In this document: piece after piece, positions 56,177 through 64,000 of the stretch
How positions within the stretch are numbered: the stretch's first letter is position 1
How the letters are laid out: every line of letters begins with the position of its first letter
From: Tenacibaculum todarodis
Lineage (GTDB): Bacteria; Bacteroidota; Bacteroidia; Flavobacteriales; Flavobacteriaceae
Direction of reading: 5' to 3'
Length of the DNA stretch: 64,000 nt
NCBI RefSeq assembly: GCF_001889045.1
Contig: NZ_CP018155.1
Coordinates: 434,001-498,000, forward strand
Notes under the pieces: model-generated
What the model was told of the DNA's origin: nothing
Databases searched by the model: none
What the model saw: only the letters and a program-made list of their open reading frames with translations
Made by a program: the position numbers and the translations under genes

Positions 56177-58447
56177 TTATATCTCAAACTGTACGCCAAC
56201 AACAATATTTCTTCCAGCGTTTAAAATTCCGTCTTGTTTTAAACGAGATAAATGGTTTATGTATTCCTTGTCAAATAAATTGTTTACTGAAATATAAGTG
56301 TTAAACTTTGTTTTACCAATTGAAACATCGCCACCAAAAGCTAAGTTTAGCAAACTGTATGCATCTGTTGAAGTTTCAAACTGACTTACATTTTCTTGCG
56401 CAAACGTGCTATGTAAACTTAAAGAAGCATAACCTTGTTGTAACCAGTTATTTAAATTGAACTCAGTTCTAAACGTATTTTTCCAAGTATTTGCAGGAAT
56501 TAATGGTAAATAATCTCCATTATCTTGTTTACCAATTACGGTTTCAAAAGTACTTTCTAAATGCAACCAATCTAACGGATGTGGATGTAAATGAAAACCA
56601 ATTTCTGCTCCATATAATTTTGCGTCTTCTTGGATATAAGTATAAACTGGCGCGCCATCTTCAATTTCTCCCGTAGGATTTAAATAAATATAATCGTTTA
56701 ATTGATTGTAAAATCCGTTTGTAAACAATTCAAAATGTTCTGTTGCATATTCTAAAGCAATATCAACTTGTGTATTTTTCTCGTTGATTAAATCATTGTT
56801 TCCAATTTCAAATCGGTTTGTTCCATGATGTACTCCATTTGATGTTAATTCTGCTAAATTGGGTGCTCTAAACCCAGAAGCAAGGTTAATTCTTGCTGTA
56901 AAATTATCAGAAAGCGATGTTTTAAATCCTAAAGAACCTGTAAAACTATCGTAAGATTTATCAATTGCGTTAAAAATGTGAACTTCATCTTCGTGGGCAA
57001 CTTCGTGATATTCTGTAGTAATTGCTCTGTTATCAAAACGAATTCCGGCTTGAATAGTGTTTCTATTCCAACTATAATTAGCTGTGGTAAATACGCCAAA
57101 ATCATTAATTGTTGCATTCGGAATTAATAACTCTTCACCAAAATTTGTATTTGTTTGATTTAAACCCTGTACACCAACTAATAGTTCAACTTTACCTAAT
57201 TTTGGTAAATAATATTTAGCATTATAGCTAAACGTTTTCAATTTCATGTGTAAAGCAGCTTCTTCATGTTCTTCATGCTCATCATGATCGTCGTCATGAT
57301 CATCATCACCATGTTCATCATGGTGTTCCTCAAATTCTTTTCTATCATTAAAAGTGTACCCTAAATCGATATCTAACTTAGAATTTCCGAAGAAAAAGTG
57401 ATTGTGTAAACTTATAATGTGATTATCAATTTCTTGAAACGGTTCAAGCGGATTTGTGCTTGTAGATTGTTCCATAATTCCTTCCTCTGGAATACCTAAT
57501 TTAGAATTGTTAAAATTATAACGTAATTCCGAAGAAAAAGAAGTTTTATTATAACCAACACCTAACTTTAAATCTTTTTCTTTAAAACGAGTATTGGTAA
57601 CTCTTTGGTCTGTTGGAATTTTATAATCTGAGTGAAAAGCATAAGTTCCACGCGCTAAAAATTTCCAATCATCAGTTGAAGTTTTTAAAGCTAAAGAACT
57701 ATTACTACCTAATGTATTGCTAAAATAACGCTGACTTGCTAATACTTGTGTGTCATTATCTTTGGCAAATTTTTCGGGGTTAATATATAAAACACCACCT
57801 AAAGCGTCCGAACCATAGAGTAGAGATGCAGGGCCTTTTATAACTTCAACACTTTCTACACCATTATCGCTAATTCCTAATCCGTGCTCGTCTCCAAATT
57901 GTTGGTTTTCTAAACGAATTCCTTGTGTGTACACCAAAACTCTATTACCACTTAAACCTCTAATTACAGGTTTTCCAATAGATGTTCCTGTAGATATTTG
58001 AGAAACTCCTGCAATATTTGTAATTCCTTCAGATAAAGTTGTTGCACCCGTTTTATGTATTGCTTTAGCTGATAAACGTTCAACTTTCATCACGTTTTCC
58101 GATTGCAATTTGTTAAATGGTGTTGAAACTATAATTTCATCCATCATAAAAACGGCTTCATCTAATTGCAAATCAAAAGTTTGATTTTCAGATGAAAAAA
58201 TAAAGTTCTTTGAAACTGTTTTAAAACCTAAATAACTAAAATTGATGGTTATTTTTCCATTAGGAATATTTTTAAACTTGTATGTTCCGTCTTCTAAAGT
58301 AGTAGTCCCTTTATGTAGTTCTGTTGCATAAACTTCTACACCTAATAAAGCATTGTTGTTTTTATCTGTTATTTTTCCTGATATTGTATTTTGTGCGTAC
58401 GCACTTGTAAATCCTATTAAAAATAGGAATTTGATATAAAATTTCAT
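56177..58447 (-). CDS. TonB-dependent receptor with His/Asp/Glu-rich loop, probable metal uptake
   Basis: 756 aa. Signal peptide (FLIGFTSAYA, then Q), carboxypeptidase-regulatory-like domain (about 20-100), plug domain (about 105-225, GVESVEVIKGPASLLYGSDALGG), and a beta-barrel ending in NIVVGVQFEI. Around residues 372-403 an extracellular loop is packed with His, Asp and Glu (EEHHDEHGDDDHDDDHDEHE), typical of receptors for Zn, Cu, Ni or Co ions or their complexes. Last gene after a His-rich small protein, which supports metal handling. The exact metal cannot be read. Confidence 0.92.
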   Translation of the reverse strand: MKFYIKFLFLIGFTSAYAQNTISGKITDKNNNALLGVEVYATELHKGTTTLEDGTYKFKNIPNGKITINFSYLGFKTVSKNFIFSSENQTFDLQLDEAVFMMDEIIVSTPFNKLQSENVMKVERLSAKAIHKTGATTLSEGITNIAGVSQISTGTSIGKPVIRGLSGNRVLVYTQGIRLENQQFGDEHGLGISDNGVESVEVIKGPASLLYGSDALGGVLYINPEKFAKDNDTQVLASQRYFSNTLGSNSSLALKTSTDDWKFLARGTYAFHSDYKIPTDQRVTNTRFKEKDLKLGVGYNKTSFSSELRYNFNNSKLGIPEEGIMEQSTSTNPLEPFQEIDNHIISLHNHFFFGNSKLDIDLGYTFNDRKEFEEHHDEHGDDDHDDDHDEHEEHEEAALHMKLKTFSYNAKYYLPKLGKVELLVGVQGLNQTNTNFGEELLIPNATINDFGVFTTANYSWNRNTIQAGIRFDNRAITTEYHEVAHEDEVHIFNAIDKSYDSFTGSLGFKTSLSDNFTARINLASGFRAPNLAELTSNGVHHGTNRFEIGNNDLINEKNTQVDIALEYATEHFELFTNGFYNQLNDYIYLNPTGEIEDGAPVYTYIQEDAKLYGAEIGFHLHPHPLDWLHLESTFETVIGKQDNGDYLPLIPANTWKNTFRTEFNLNNWLQQGYASLSLHSTFAQENVSQFETSTDAYSLLNLAFGGDVSIGKTKFNTYISVNNLFDKEYINHLSRLKQDGILNAGRNIVVGVQFEI

Positions 58448-58494
58448 TGTAAATTATTTTACTGTTTATAAAAAAGAGTTCTTTTTCGTAGCGT

Positions 58495-58815
58495 TTAAAC
58501 AGTGAAATTTGGTGGGCCTCGAGAGGTTTTTTTAGATATAAAAACAACGGTAATTTGTTGAGGTTGTTCGTTATAATCTTGAGAATAAAAATGAGTTGGA
58601 ATTACTGTATAATCTGTAGTATTTCCGCTTGAATAAGTTTCTAAAATTTGATGAAGATCAGAACAATCTAAATCTTTTTCGTGTACGTGATGGTCAGTAA
58701 TAGATTTACAAACAGTGTGTTCATGATTTTCTATAGCATGCGCAGCCTGTATTGCTAAAGGTATTAGCAATGCAAAAATAAATAATACTGCAATATGTTT
58801 TTTAACTGTCTTAAT
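58495..58815 (-). CDS. His-rich small secreted protein, probable ATT start
   Basis: 106 aa if begun at the ATT at 58815. The frame from there reads MKTVKKHIAVLFIFALLIPL, then AIQAAHA, a full signal peptide. The only standard start inside, TTG at 58770, would cut the signal in half, and the frame has a stop just upstream (58824). The mature part is rich in His and has two Cys (ENHEHTVCK, DHHVHEKDLDC). It sits 1 base after the upstream lipoprotein stop and 47 bases before the TonB receptor gene. Role inferred: periplasmic metal binding or sensing. Confidence 0.75.
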   Translation of the reverse strand: MKTVKKHIAVLFIFALLIPLAIQAAHAIENHEHTVCKSITDHHVHEKDLDCSDLHQILETYSSGNTTDYTVIPTHFYSQDYNEQPQQITVVFISKKTSRGPPNFTV

Positions 58816-58816
58816 T

Positions 58817-59236
58817 TTACTTTACTTTAAAAACGGTACCGTCTTGTTTAAAATTACTGAAACCAATTTTGGCAGTAAAGTTATACGTTGTGTCGGTAAC
58901 TTTAGTTATTTGAACAAATATAGGATCTTTATCTAAATCGCTCTTTGGCGATTTCATTTTTAAGGTATAGAAGAAACTATTTTTCCATTTAATATATAAG
59001 GTGTCAATGTGTTTTGTTTCTTTTTCAAAAGAAGTACTATCGTTAGAAACACTAACTTTCTTAATGTATTGTTCAATTTGTAAACTATCTTTTCTAATAA
59101 TTGTAGTTTTTCCATAACCATCTCCAGCAGGAATTTCAAAAACACCATATTTAAATCTTGACGCGTCAACATTTTTTTCTGGAGCACATGATGAAATTAA
59201 CAATAAAACAATTATTAAAAAAGATAGTCTAAACAT
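58817..59236 (-). CDS. Small lipoprotein, unknown function
   Basis: 139 aa. Signal with lipobox LISSC (Cys17) and a beta-rich mature region (GKTTIIRKDSLQIEQYIKK, DPIFVQITKVTDTTYNF). It starts one base after the purB stop, so it is coupled to purB, and ends one base before the His-rich gene. I do not recognise a defined function. Confidence 0.85.
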   Translation of the reverse strand: MFRLSFLIIVLLLISSCAPEKNVDASRFKYGVFEIPAGDGYGKTTIIRKDSLQIEQYIKKVSVSNDSTSFEKETKHIDTLYIKWKNSFFYTLKMKSPKSDLDKDPIFVQITKVTDTTYNFTAKIGFSNFKQDGTVFKVK

Positions 59237-59237
59237 A

Positions 59238-60581
59238 TTATATTCCTGTATAATTACTTGGTGTTATTGCTTTTAGTTCTTCTTTTATGGTTGAAGATAC
59301 TTCTAAAGTGTCAATAAAATTAGCAATTGATTTTTGATTAATTTTTTCGTTAGTTCTTGTTAAACCTTTTAAGGCTTCATACGGATTTGGATACGCTTCT
59401 CTACGTAAAATTGTTTGTATTGCTTCTGCAACAACCGCCCAATTGTTTTCTAAATCTTGTTCAAACTTTTCTTTATTCAACAATAATTTATTTAAACCTT
59501 TTAAAGTTGAAGAAAAACCGATTAATGTATGCCCAAAAGGAACACCAACATTACGTAAAACAGTACTGTCAGTTAAATCACGTTGTAAACGAGAAACTGG
59601 TAATTTTGCTGAAAGATGCTCAAAAATTGCGTTTGCAATTCCTAAGTTTCCTTCAGAATTTTCAAAATCAATAGGATTTACTTTGTGAGGCATTGCTGAA
59701 GAACCAACTTCGCCTTCTTTAATTTTTTGTTTAAAATAATCCATAGAAACATAGGTCCAAACATCTCTGTTTAAATCTATTAAAATGGTATTAACACGTT
59801 TCATGGCATCAAATAAACTTGCCATGTGATCGTAATGTTCTATTTGAGTTGTTGGAAAAGAATGGTGTAAACCTAAAATTTCTTCAACAAAATTAGTTCC
59901 AAAAGCCTTCCAGTCAATATCTGGATATGCAACTTTGTGTGCATTGTAGTTTCCTGTTGCACCACCAAATTTAGCTGCATGTGGTACGTTTTGTAAAAAC
60001 CAAACTTGTTGTAATGTACGTTCTACAAAAACAAAAAACTCTTTTCCTAAACGAGTTGGAGACGCAGGTTGTCCATGCGTTCTTGCCAACATTGGAATAT
60101 CTTCCCATTCTTCAGAAAGTGCTGTTAATTTAGACGTTAATTGATCTAAAGAACCGTAATAAACTTCTTCCATTGCGTCTTTTATAGATAACGGAATTGC
60201 AGTATTATTAATGTCTTGAGAAGTTAACCCGAAGTGGATAAACTCTTTGTATTTCTGTAAGTTTAAGCCATCAAATTTTTCTTTGATAAAATATTCAACC
60301 GCTTTTACATCGTGGTTTGTTACTTTTTCAATGTCTTTTATGCTCTGCGCATCTTCCGAAGAAAAAGAGATGTATATGTTTCGCAAATCTTCGTAAAGAT
60401 CTGTATTAAAATCTGCTAATTGTGGTAAAGGGATTTCGCAAAGCGCAATAAAATATTCAATTTCTACTTTAACACGGTATTTTATAAGTGCTTCTTCAGA
60501 AAAATAATTAGTAAGTTCTGCTACTTTACTTCTGTATCTACCATCAATAGGTGAGATTGCGTTTAATTGTGTAAGATTCAT
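59238..60581 (-). CDS. purB: Adenylosuccinate lyase
   Basis: 447 aa. Cleaves SAICAR and adenylosuccinate in purine synthesis. Fumarase/aspartase fold: start NAISPIDGRYRSKVAELTNY, TSQDINNTA, the catalytic-His region ARTHGQPASPT, and the signature GSSAMPHKVNPIDFENSEGN. Long, E. coli-type form. First gene of an operon leading into the lipoprotein, His-rich protein and TonB receptor. Confidence 0.97.
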   Translation of the reverse strand: MNLTQLNAISPIDGRYRSKVAELTNYFSEEALIKYRVKVEIEYFIALCEIPLPQLADFNTDLYEDLRNIYISFSSEDAQSIKDIEKVTNHDVKAVEYFIKEKFDGLNLQKYKEFIHFGLTSQDINNTAIPLSIKDAMEEVYYGSLDQLTSKLTALSEEWEDIPMLARTHGQPASPTRLGKEFFVFVERTLQQVWFLQNVPHAAKFGGATGNYNAHKVAYPDIDWKAFGTNFVEEILGLHHSFPTTQIEHYDHMASLFDAMKRVNTILIDLNRDVWTYVSMDYFKQKIKEGEVGSSAMPHKVNPIDFENSEGNLGIANAIFEHLSAKLPVSRLQRDLTDSTVLRNVGVPFGHTLIGFSSTLKGLNKLLLNKEKFEQDLENNWAVVAEAIQTILRREAYPNPYEALKGLTRTNEKINQKSIANFIDTLEVSSTIKEELKAITPSNYTGI

Positions 60582-60600
60582 GTTGTTGTGTTGCTAGCCG

Positions 60601-60608
60601 CAAAAATA
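60601..60608 (-). promoter_or_regulatory. -7 promoter element of the purB operon
   Basis: Minus-strand TATTTTTG matches TAnnTTTG, 20 bases before the ATG. A second match, TAAATTTG, lies just upstream (60610-60617), so two start sites are possible. Confidence 0.45.
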
Positions 60609-60646
60609 GCAAATTTAGTAGCCTATTTCCTTAATAAAATAATAAA

Positions 60647-61243
60647 TTATCTAAAAACTTTTCGTTTTATAATCTTAATTTCATTTTTAGCTTCTAAGTT
60701 TTTAACGGCTCTAATTACTGTTTCTACTCTAAGCCCTAAAATATCGGCAATTTGTTGTCTTGTGTGGTCTACTTTAAAGGTGAAATTTCCTGTTATTTTA
60801 TGTACATCATCTTTTAAATAATCAATAAAACGAAGTACGCGATGTTCGGGTTCTTGACTTGAAATTTCTGAAGCAATTATAGCTTTGTAATACAGCCTAT
60901 TAGCTAAACTTTTTGTGATGTTTAAATGAATTTCAGGGTGTTGATATAACAACTTTAAAAGGTTGGTTTTTGGCAATACTATAATGCTGCTTTCTGAAAG
61001 TGTTTCAGCATTTGCCGGATATTTTACATCAATAAATAACGGAGGTTCGCCAAAACTTTGCCCTTTATAGAAAATACCTTGAATAAATTCTTTTCCGTCG
61101 TCATTAAAATTATTCATTTTAACAGCTCCGCTAATTATTTGATAGTAATTTCGAGCACTTTCGTCTTGATTAAAGATAATTTCATTTTTAGAATATTCTT
61201 TAATTATTGCTCCAAATTCCTGTAAAAGTTCTTCGTTTATCAT
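60647..61243 (-). CDS. Crp/Fnr family transcription regulator without cysteines
   Basis: 198 aa. Cyclic-nucleotide-binding-type beta-roll (about 20-115), dimer helix (about 118-140) and a C-terminal winged HTH (TRQQIADILGLRVETVIRAV, near 160-180). It contains no cysteine, so an FNR-type Fe-S cluster is ruled out; haem, another ligand or ligand-free action remain possible. The recognition helix RVETVIR fits the ExxxR pattern of the family. An 18-bp palindrome overlaps the base of its own start codon, suggesting autoregulation, and recurs upstream of a second gene. Confidence 0.92.
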   Translation of the reverse strand: MINEELLQEFGAIIKEYSKNEIIFNQDESARNYYQIISGAVKMNNFNDDGKEFIQGIFYKGQSFGEPPLFIDVKYPANAETLSESSIIVLPKTNLLKLLYQHPEIHLNITKSLANRLYYKAIIASEISSQEPEHRVLRFIDYLKDDVHKITGNFTFKVDHTRQQIADILGLRVETVIRAVKNLEAKNEIKIIKRKVFR

Positions 61244-61260
61244 TATGATTTAAGTCATAA
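61243..61260. promoter_or_regulatory. Putative Crp/Fnr operator 1 (trHb/regulator intergenic region)
   Basis: TTATGATTTAAGTCATAA: half-sites TTATGA and TCATAA with a 6-base spacer, the TGA-N6-TCA geometry of CRP sites. Its centre lies about 30 bases before the trHb -7 element, close to a class II activator position, and its left end touches the regulator's ATG. Confidence 0.7.
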
Positions 61261-61281
61261 GTTTATGATAGCATAAATATA

Positions 61282-61289
61282 TAGTTTTG
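61282..61289 (+). promoter_or_regulatory. -7 promoter element of the truncated haemoglobin gene
   Basis: TAGTTTTG matches TAnnTTTG, 20 bases before the ATG at 61310. Confidence 0.5.
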
Positions 61290-61309
61290 AATTTTTAAAA
61301 CAATAAAAA

Positions 61310-61711
61310 ATGGAATTAAAAGATATTGAAAATAGAGAAGACGTGTTTTTATTAGTATCAACTTTTTATGCTAAAATTAAAAAAGATGATTTTATTGGTC
61401 CAATTTTTTTAAAAGCAATACCAGAACCTGAATGGAATCCTCATTTAGAAAAACTGACCGATTTTTGGGAAACTAATTTGTTTTTTGCTAAGAAATATAA
61501 AGGAAATCCAATGAAAGTTCATCAAAAGTTAGATGCAGAGAATAATTATGGTATAACTCAAAAACATTTTGGAAAATGGTTAGAGTTATGGATTGTTACT
61601 TTAGATGAACTTTTTTATGGAGAAAAAGCGATAAAGGCAAAAAATAATGCTCGCAATATCGCTTTTATGTTATTTTTAAAAATGTTTCAGCATAAACCTA
61701 AAACAAATTAG
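61310..61711 (+). CDS. Group III truncated haemoglobin
   Basis: 133 aa, the normal size. The two-over-two globin fold matches group III in its opening (DIENREDVFLLVSTFYAKI), the FLKAIPEPEWNPHLEKLTDFWE segment, and the proximal His region ITQKHFGKWLELW. These proteins bind O2 or NO and are often induced under low oxygen or nitrosative stress. It is divergent from the Crp/Fnr gene with a shared operator. Its 3' end overlaps the oppositely oriented membrane-protein gene by 14 bases. Confidence 0.93.
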   Translation: MELKDIENREDVFLLVSTFYAKIKKDDFIGPIFLKAIPEPEWNPHLEKLTDFWETNLFFAKKYKGNPMKVHQKLDAENNYGITQKHFGKWLELWIVTLDELFYGEKAIKAKNNARNIAFMLFLKMFQHKPKTN

Positions 61712-62042
61712 CAATTTGATAAATTAATAATATAGCATTAATCTTCATGCTAATAACAAACATCCATGTTGTAAATTTAAAGGATTGTTGACTAATTACT
61801 GCCGCATTTGTAGCCATTGCTAAACTAACGGACGTCATTAAAATAAAAAGATTTACCGTGTTGTGTACAGATAAAGCCGCGGTTATTGAGCCAACACCTG
61901 TACCAATCATAATGTAGGCTAACGTTATTCCTAAGCCATTAGTTTTTTCTTTTTCAATAAAATCATTTACCCATTTAATTGGTAAAATTGTTATTGATTT
62001 TTTACGTTGTAAACTACTTGTGTGTATTGCCTGAGTGTTCAT
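61698..62042 (-). CDS. Small membrane protein in the Crp/Fnr circuit
   Basis: 114 aa. A hydrophilic N-terminus of about 35 residues, then three predicted helices (about 37-57, 63-85, 92-112). No known family recognised. Its promoter carries the second copy of the Crp/Fnr palindrome at the same distance as in the trHb promoter, so it is probably coregulated with trHb, perhaps in respiration or NO tolerance (inference). Confidence 0.8.
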   Translation of the reverse strand: MNTQAIHTSSLQRKKSITILPIKWVNDFIEKEKTNGLGITLAYIMIGTGVGSITAALSVHNTVNLFILMTSVSLAMATNAAVISQQSFKFTTWMFVISMKINAILLIYQIANLF

Positions 62043-62061
62043 AATATGTATATTTATACTA

Positions 62062-62069
62062 CAAATTTA
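62062..62069 (-). promoter_or_regulatory. -7 promoter element of the 114-aa membrane protein gene
   Basis: Minus-strand TAAATTTG matches TAnnTTTG, 20 bases upstream of the ATG at 62042. Confidence 0.5.
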
Positions 62070-62089
62070 CACCCTATTTAAAAGTTCTT

Positions 62090-62107
62090 TTATGACTTAA
62101 ATCATAA
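62090..62107. promoter_or_regulatory. Putative Crp/Fnr operator 2
   Basis: TTATGACTTAAATCATAA is the exact reverse complement of operator 1. Its centre lies about 30 bases from the -7 element at 62062-62069, the same spacing as at trHb. Confidence 0.7.
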
Positions 62108-62115
62108 ACTGAAAA

Positions 62116-62661
62116 TTAGTTTCTTTGACGTTTTTCAATCAAATTTAAAATAAATTTTCCACGAGCTTTACAACCTTTACTTTCGTGAATTATTTTTGTG
62201 CTAATTAAATTCGCTAATTCTGGATGAATCCAATCTTTCTCTAATCCAAAGAAGTACAAAGAATTCATTGTGTAGGCTCTTACGGCAATTTTTTGAGGCG
62301 TAATTAACCAATCGAAACCCGTTTCAATAATTGCATCTTTATGTTCAGTAGTTAAGTGACTTTGAACTTCATTTTCTTTTTTGGAGTAGTATGCTGTTGC
62401 TAAATGTTCGCAAATTTTTGCACAAGGTCTAATTGCGCTATCAAATTTTAGGTTAGCAATATTTGTAGTAAATTCATCTAAATGTGGTAAAATCCAATTT
62501 AGATGATGATGTGTACAAATCCATTCTAAAATCCAAGCAGCTTTTATAGAAACTTTGTTTTCAACATCAAAAGTAATAGCAACCAAATCTTTAAATAAAT
62601 CTTTATTTTCTAACACAATATCTGCAACCCTTTGGCGGTTTTCTCTCTTAGGATTCTCCAT
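62116..62661 (-). CDS. HEAT-like helical protein, unknown function
   Basis: 181 aa from the ATG at 62661 (MENPKRENRQRVADIVLENK); an in-frame ATG 12 codons upstream was rejected because it adds an unrelated hydrophobic lead. Helical throughout, with repeat-like units (KAAWILEWICTHHHLNWILPHLDEF, AVRAYTMNSLYFFGL). Related proteins are sometimes labelled adenylosuccinate lyase in databases, but none of that enzyme's motifs occur here, so I do not use that name. No signal peptide. Confidence 0.8.
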   Translation of the reverse strand: MENPKRENRQRVADIVLENKDLFKDLVAITFDVENKVSIKAAWILEWICTHHHLNWILPHLDEFTTNIANLKFDSAIRPCAKICEHLATAYYSKKENEVQSHLTTEHKDAIIETGFDWLITPQKIAVRAYTMNSLYFFGLEKDWIHPELANLISTKIIHESKGCKARGKFILNLIEKRQRN

Positions 62662-62739
62662 GTTATTAAGTTGCGTTGTTAAAAAAATAATGCTCATTTT
62701 TGGTATGGTTTGTGTATATTTACAAGTAAATTTTACAAT

Positions 62740-63459
62740 ATGATAAAGATAAAAAGTCTTTCTATTTTAAGTTTGTTTTTCTTGATTTTTTTTACAGCTG
62801 AAGGGTTTTCACAAAAAGTTGGCGATAAAGTAAATGCGGTTGATGAAAATGGAAAACGTCATGGAAATTGGAAAAAGTACTATAAAAACGGTAGACTCCG
62901 TTATACAGGAAACTTTAAAAATGGTAAAGAAGTAGGTATTTTCATGTATTTTGATATGACAAATTCCGATCAGCCAACCATAATTAAAATTTTTTCAGAA
63001 AATTCTACAATTGCTAAAGTAGAGCACCAAACATCTAAAGGTGTTTTAAAAAGTATGGGAAATATGGACGGAAGAAATAGAGTAGGGAAGTGGAAATATT
63101 TTTTCCCAAGTGGAAAAGTTTTATCTGAAGAAAACTATGTAAACGGAAAGTTAGAAGGTTTGTTGGTAAATTATTACCCAAATGGGAAAGTTACAGAAGA
63201 AACCTATTACAAAAATGGATTAAAAAATGGCATTTCAAAAAAATATACAGATGAAGGAAATTTACTTGAAGAAGTAAATTACACAGCTAATAAACCAAAC
63301 GGAATTGCTAAATTCTACGATTTAAAAGGGAACTTAAAAGAAACCGGAAACTATAAAGCAGGTAAAAGAGAAGGAAGATGGGAGTTTTTTGTTGATGGAG
63401 AAGCTGTTTCTAAAAAAGACAAACACAATAGAAAAACACATTCAATTCCAAAACAATAG
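62740..63459 (+). CDS. YwqK/MORN-type repeat protein, secreted
   Basis: 239 aa from the ATG at 62740, which gives a signal peptide (ILSLFFLIFFTAEGFS, then Q); an upstream ATG in frame would bury it. The mature protein is a series of about ten MORN-like units (GNWKKYYKNGRLRYTGNF, GKWKYFFPSGKVLSEENY, GLLVNYYPNGKVTEETYY). Such proteins are often annotated as YwqK antitoxins, but no toxin gene is adjacent and it carries a signal peptide, so an envelope or secreted role is more likely. Confidence 0.88.
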   Translation: MIKIKSLSILSLFFLIFFTAEGFSQKVGDKVNAVDENGKRHGNWKKYYKNGRLRYTGNFKNGKEVGIFMYFDMTNSDQPTIIKIFSENSTIAKVEHQTSKGVLKSMGNMDGRNRVGKWKYFFPSGKVLSEENYVNGKLEGLLVNYYPNGKVTEETYYKNGLKNGISKKYTDEGNLLEEVNYTANKPNGIAKFYDLKGNLKETGNYKAGKREGRWEFFVDGEAVSKKDKHNRKTHSIPKQ

Positions 63460-63513
63460 TTTTTGTTGATTGATATATCAATTCTTTCCATAAAATAATA
63501 CATTACAAAGTTG

Positions 63514-63521
63514 TAAATTTG
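63514..63521 (+). promoter_or_regulatory. -7 promoter element of mnmA
   Basis: TAAATTTG, a full TAnnTTTG match, about 84 bases before the mnmA ATG. Confidence 0.45.
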
Positions 63522-63539
63522 CCGGCTGAGCAAGATTAG

Positions 63540-64000
<461 letters not shown>

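Noticed and set aside
62740..63459. Toxin-antitoxin system based on the YwqK-type label
   Set aside because: No adjacent toxin gene, and a signal peptide is present. The label comes from the repeat type only.

Overview
The window is AT-rich chromosomal DNA from a marine-type member of the Flavobacteriaceae (Bacteroidota). This rests on gene content: type IX secretion (T9SS) substrates with a CHU_C-type sorting domain, PorP/SprF, a PorE-like OmpA protein, thrombospondin type 3 and DUF11 modules, a SusC/CirA-like TonB receptor with a carboxypeptidase-regulatory N-terminus, and a group III truncated haemoglobin. It also rests on the recurring TAnnTTTG -7 promoter element with little Shine-Dalgarno signal. 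I cannot name genus or species.

Region 1 (1-31,430) is a surface-protein locus. A leftward gene, cut by the window edge, encodes a secreted TSP3-repeat protein. Divergent from it are two large secreted proteins (1,088 and 1,618 aa) that share a duplicated module and end in the same abrupt DSTPASGN terminus. Next comes a 5,813-aa adhesin-like protein with 50 Calx-beta domains. Forty-two of these are near-identical 324-bp tandem copies (12,866-26,473). It is followed in the same direction by a PorP/SprF-family outer-membrane protein and a TPR/PD40/CarboxypepD/OmpA protein of PorE-like architecture. This adhesin-SprF-OmpA order resembles the SprB-SprF type of surface adhesin secretion unit.

Region 2 (31,430-51,800) is mostly housekeeping: folD, ffh, a DinB-like protein, msrB, an alpha/beta hydrolase, an M48 lipoprotein protease, a UMF1-type MFS transporter, a cyclophilin-FKBP fusion, prfC with a beta-barrel gene, a lipoprotein cyclophilin, idi-queD, kdsB-HAD-CAT-like, and an ECF sigma/anti-sigma/periplasmic-sensor operon. 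It ends with a conserved unknown gene and a divergent PhnP-like MBL hydrolase.

Region 3 (51,800-64,000) holds lon, preceded by a sigma-54-like promoter, then a highly structured intergenic element (about 54,297-54,704). After it come a YiiX-like lipoprotein, an OmpH/Skp protein, and purB followed by a likely metal-uptake set (lipoprotein, His-rich small protein, TonB receptor with a His/Asp/Glu loop). A small Crp/Fnr circuit follows, with an identical 18-bp palindrome at two promoters (truncated haemoglobin and a membrane protein). The window closes with an HEAT-like protein, a YwqK/MORN-type protein and the start of mnmA.

The strongest leads for new biology are: (a) the structured 54.4-54.7 kb element, whose plus-strand hairpin keeps full pairing through G-U pairs; (b) the Crp/Fnr operator pair; (c) the homogenised 42-copy Calx-beta array with higher-order duplication; (d) an ATT trinucleotide tract abutting the -7 element of the second adhesin gene; and (e) a probable ATT start codon in the metal-uptake operon.
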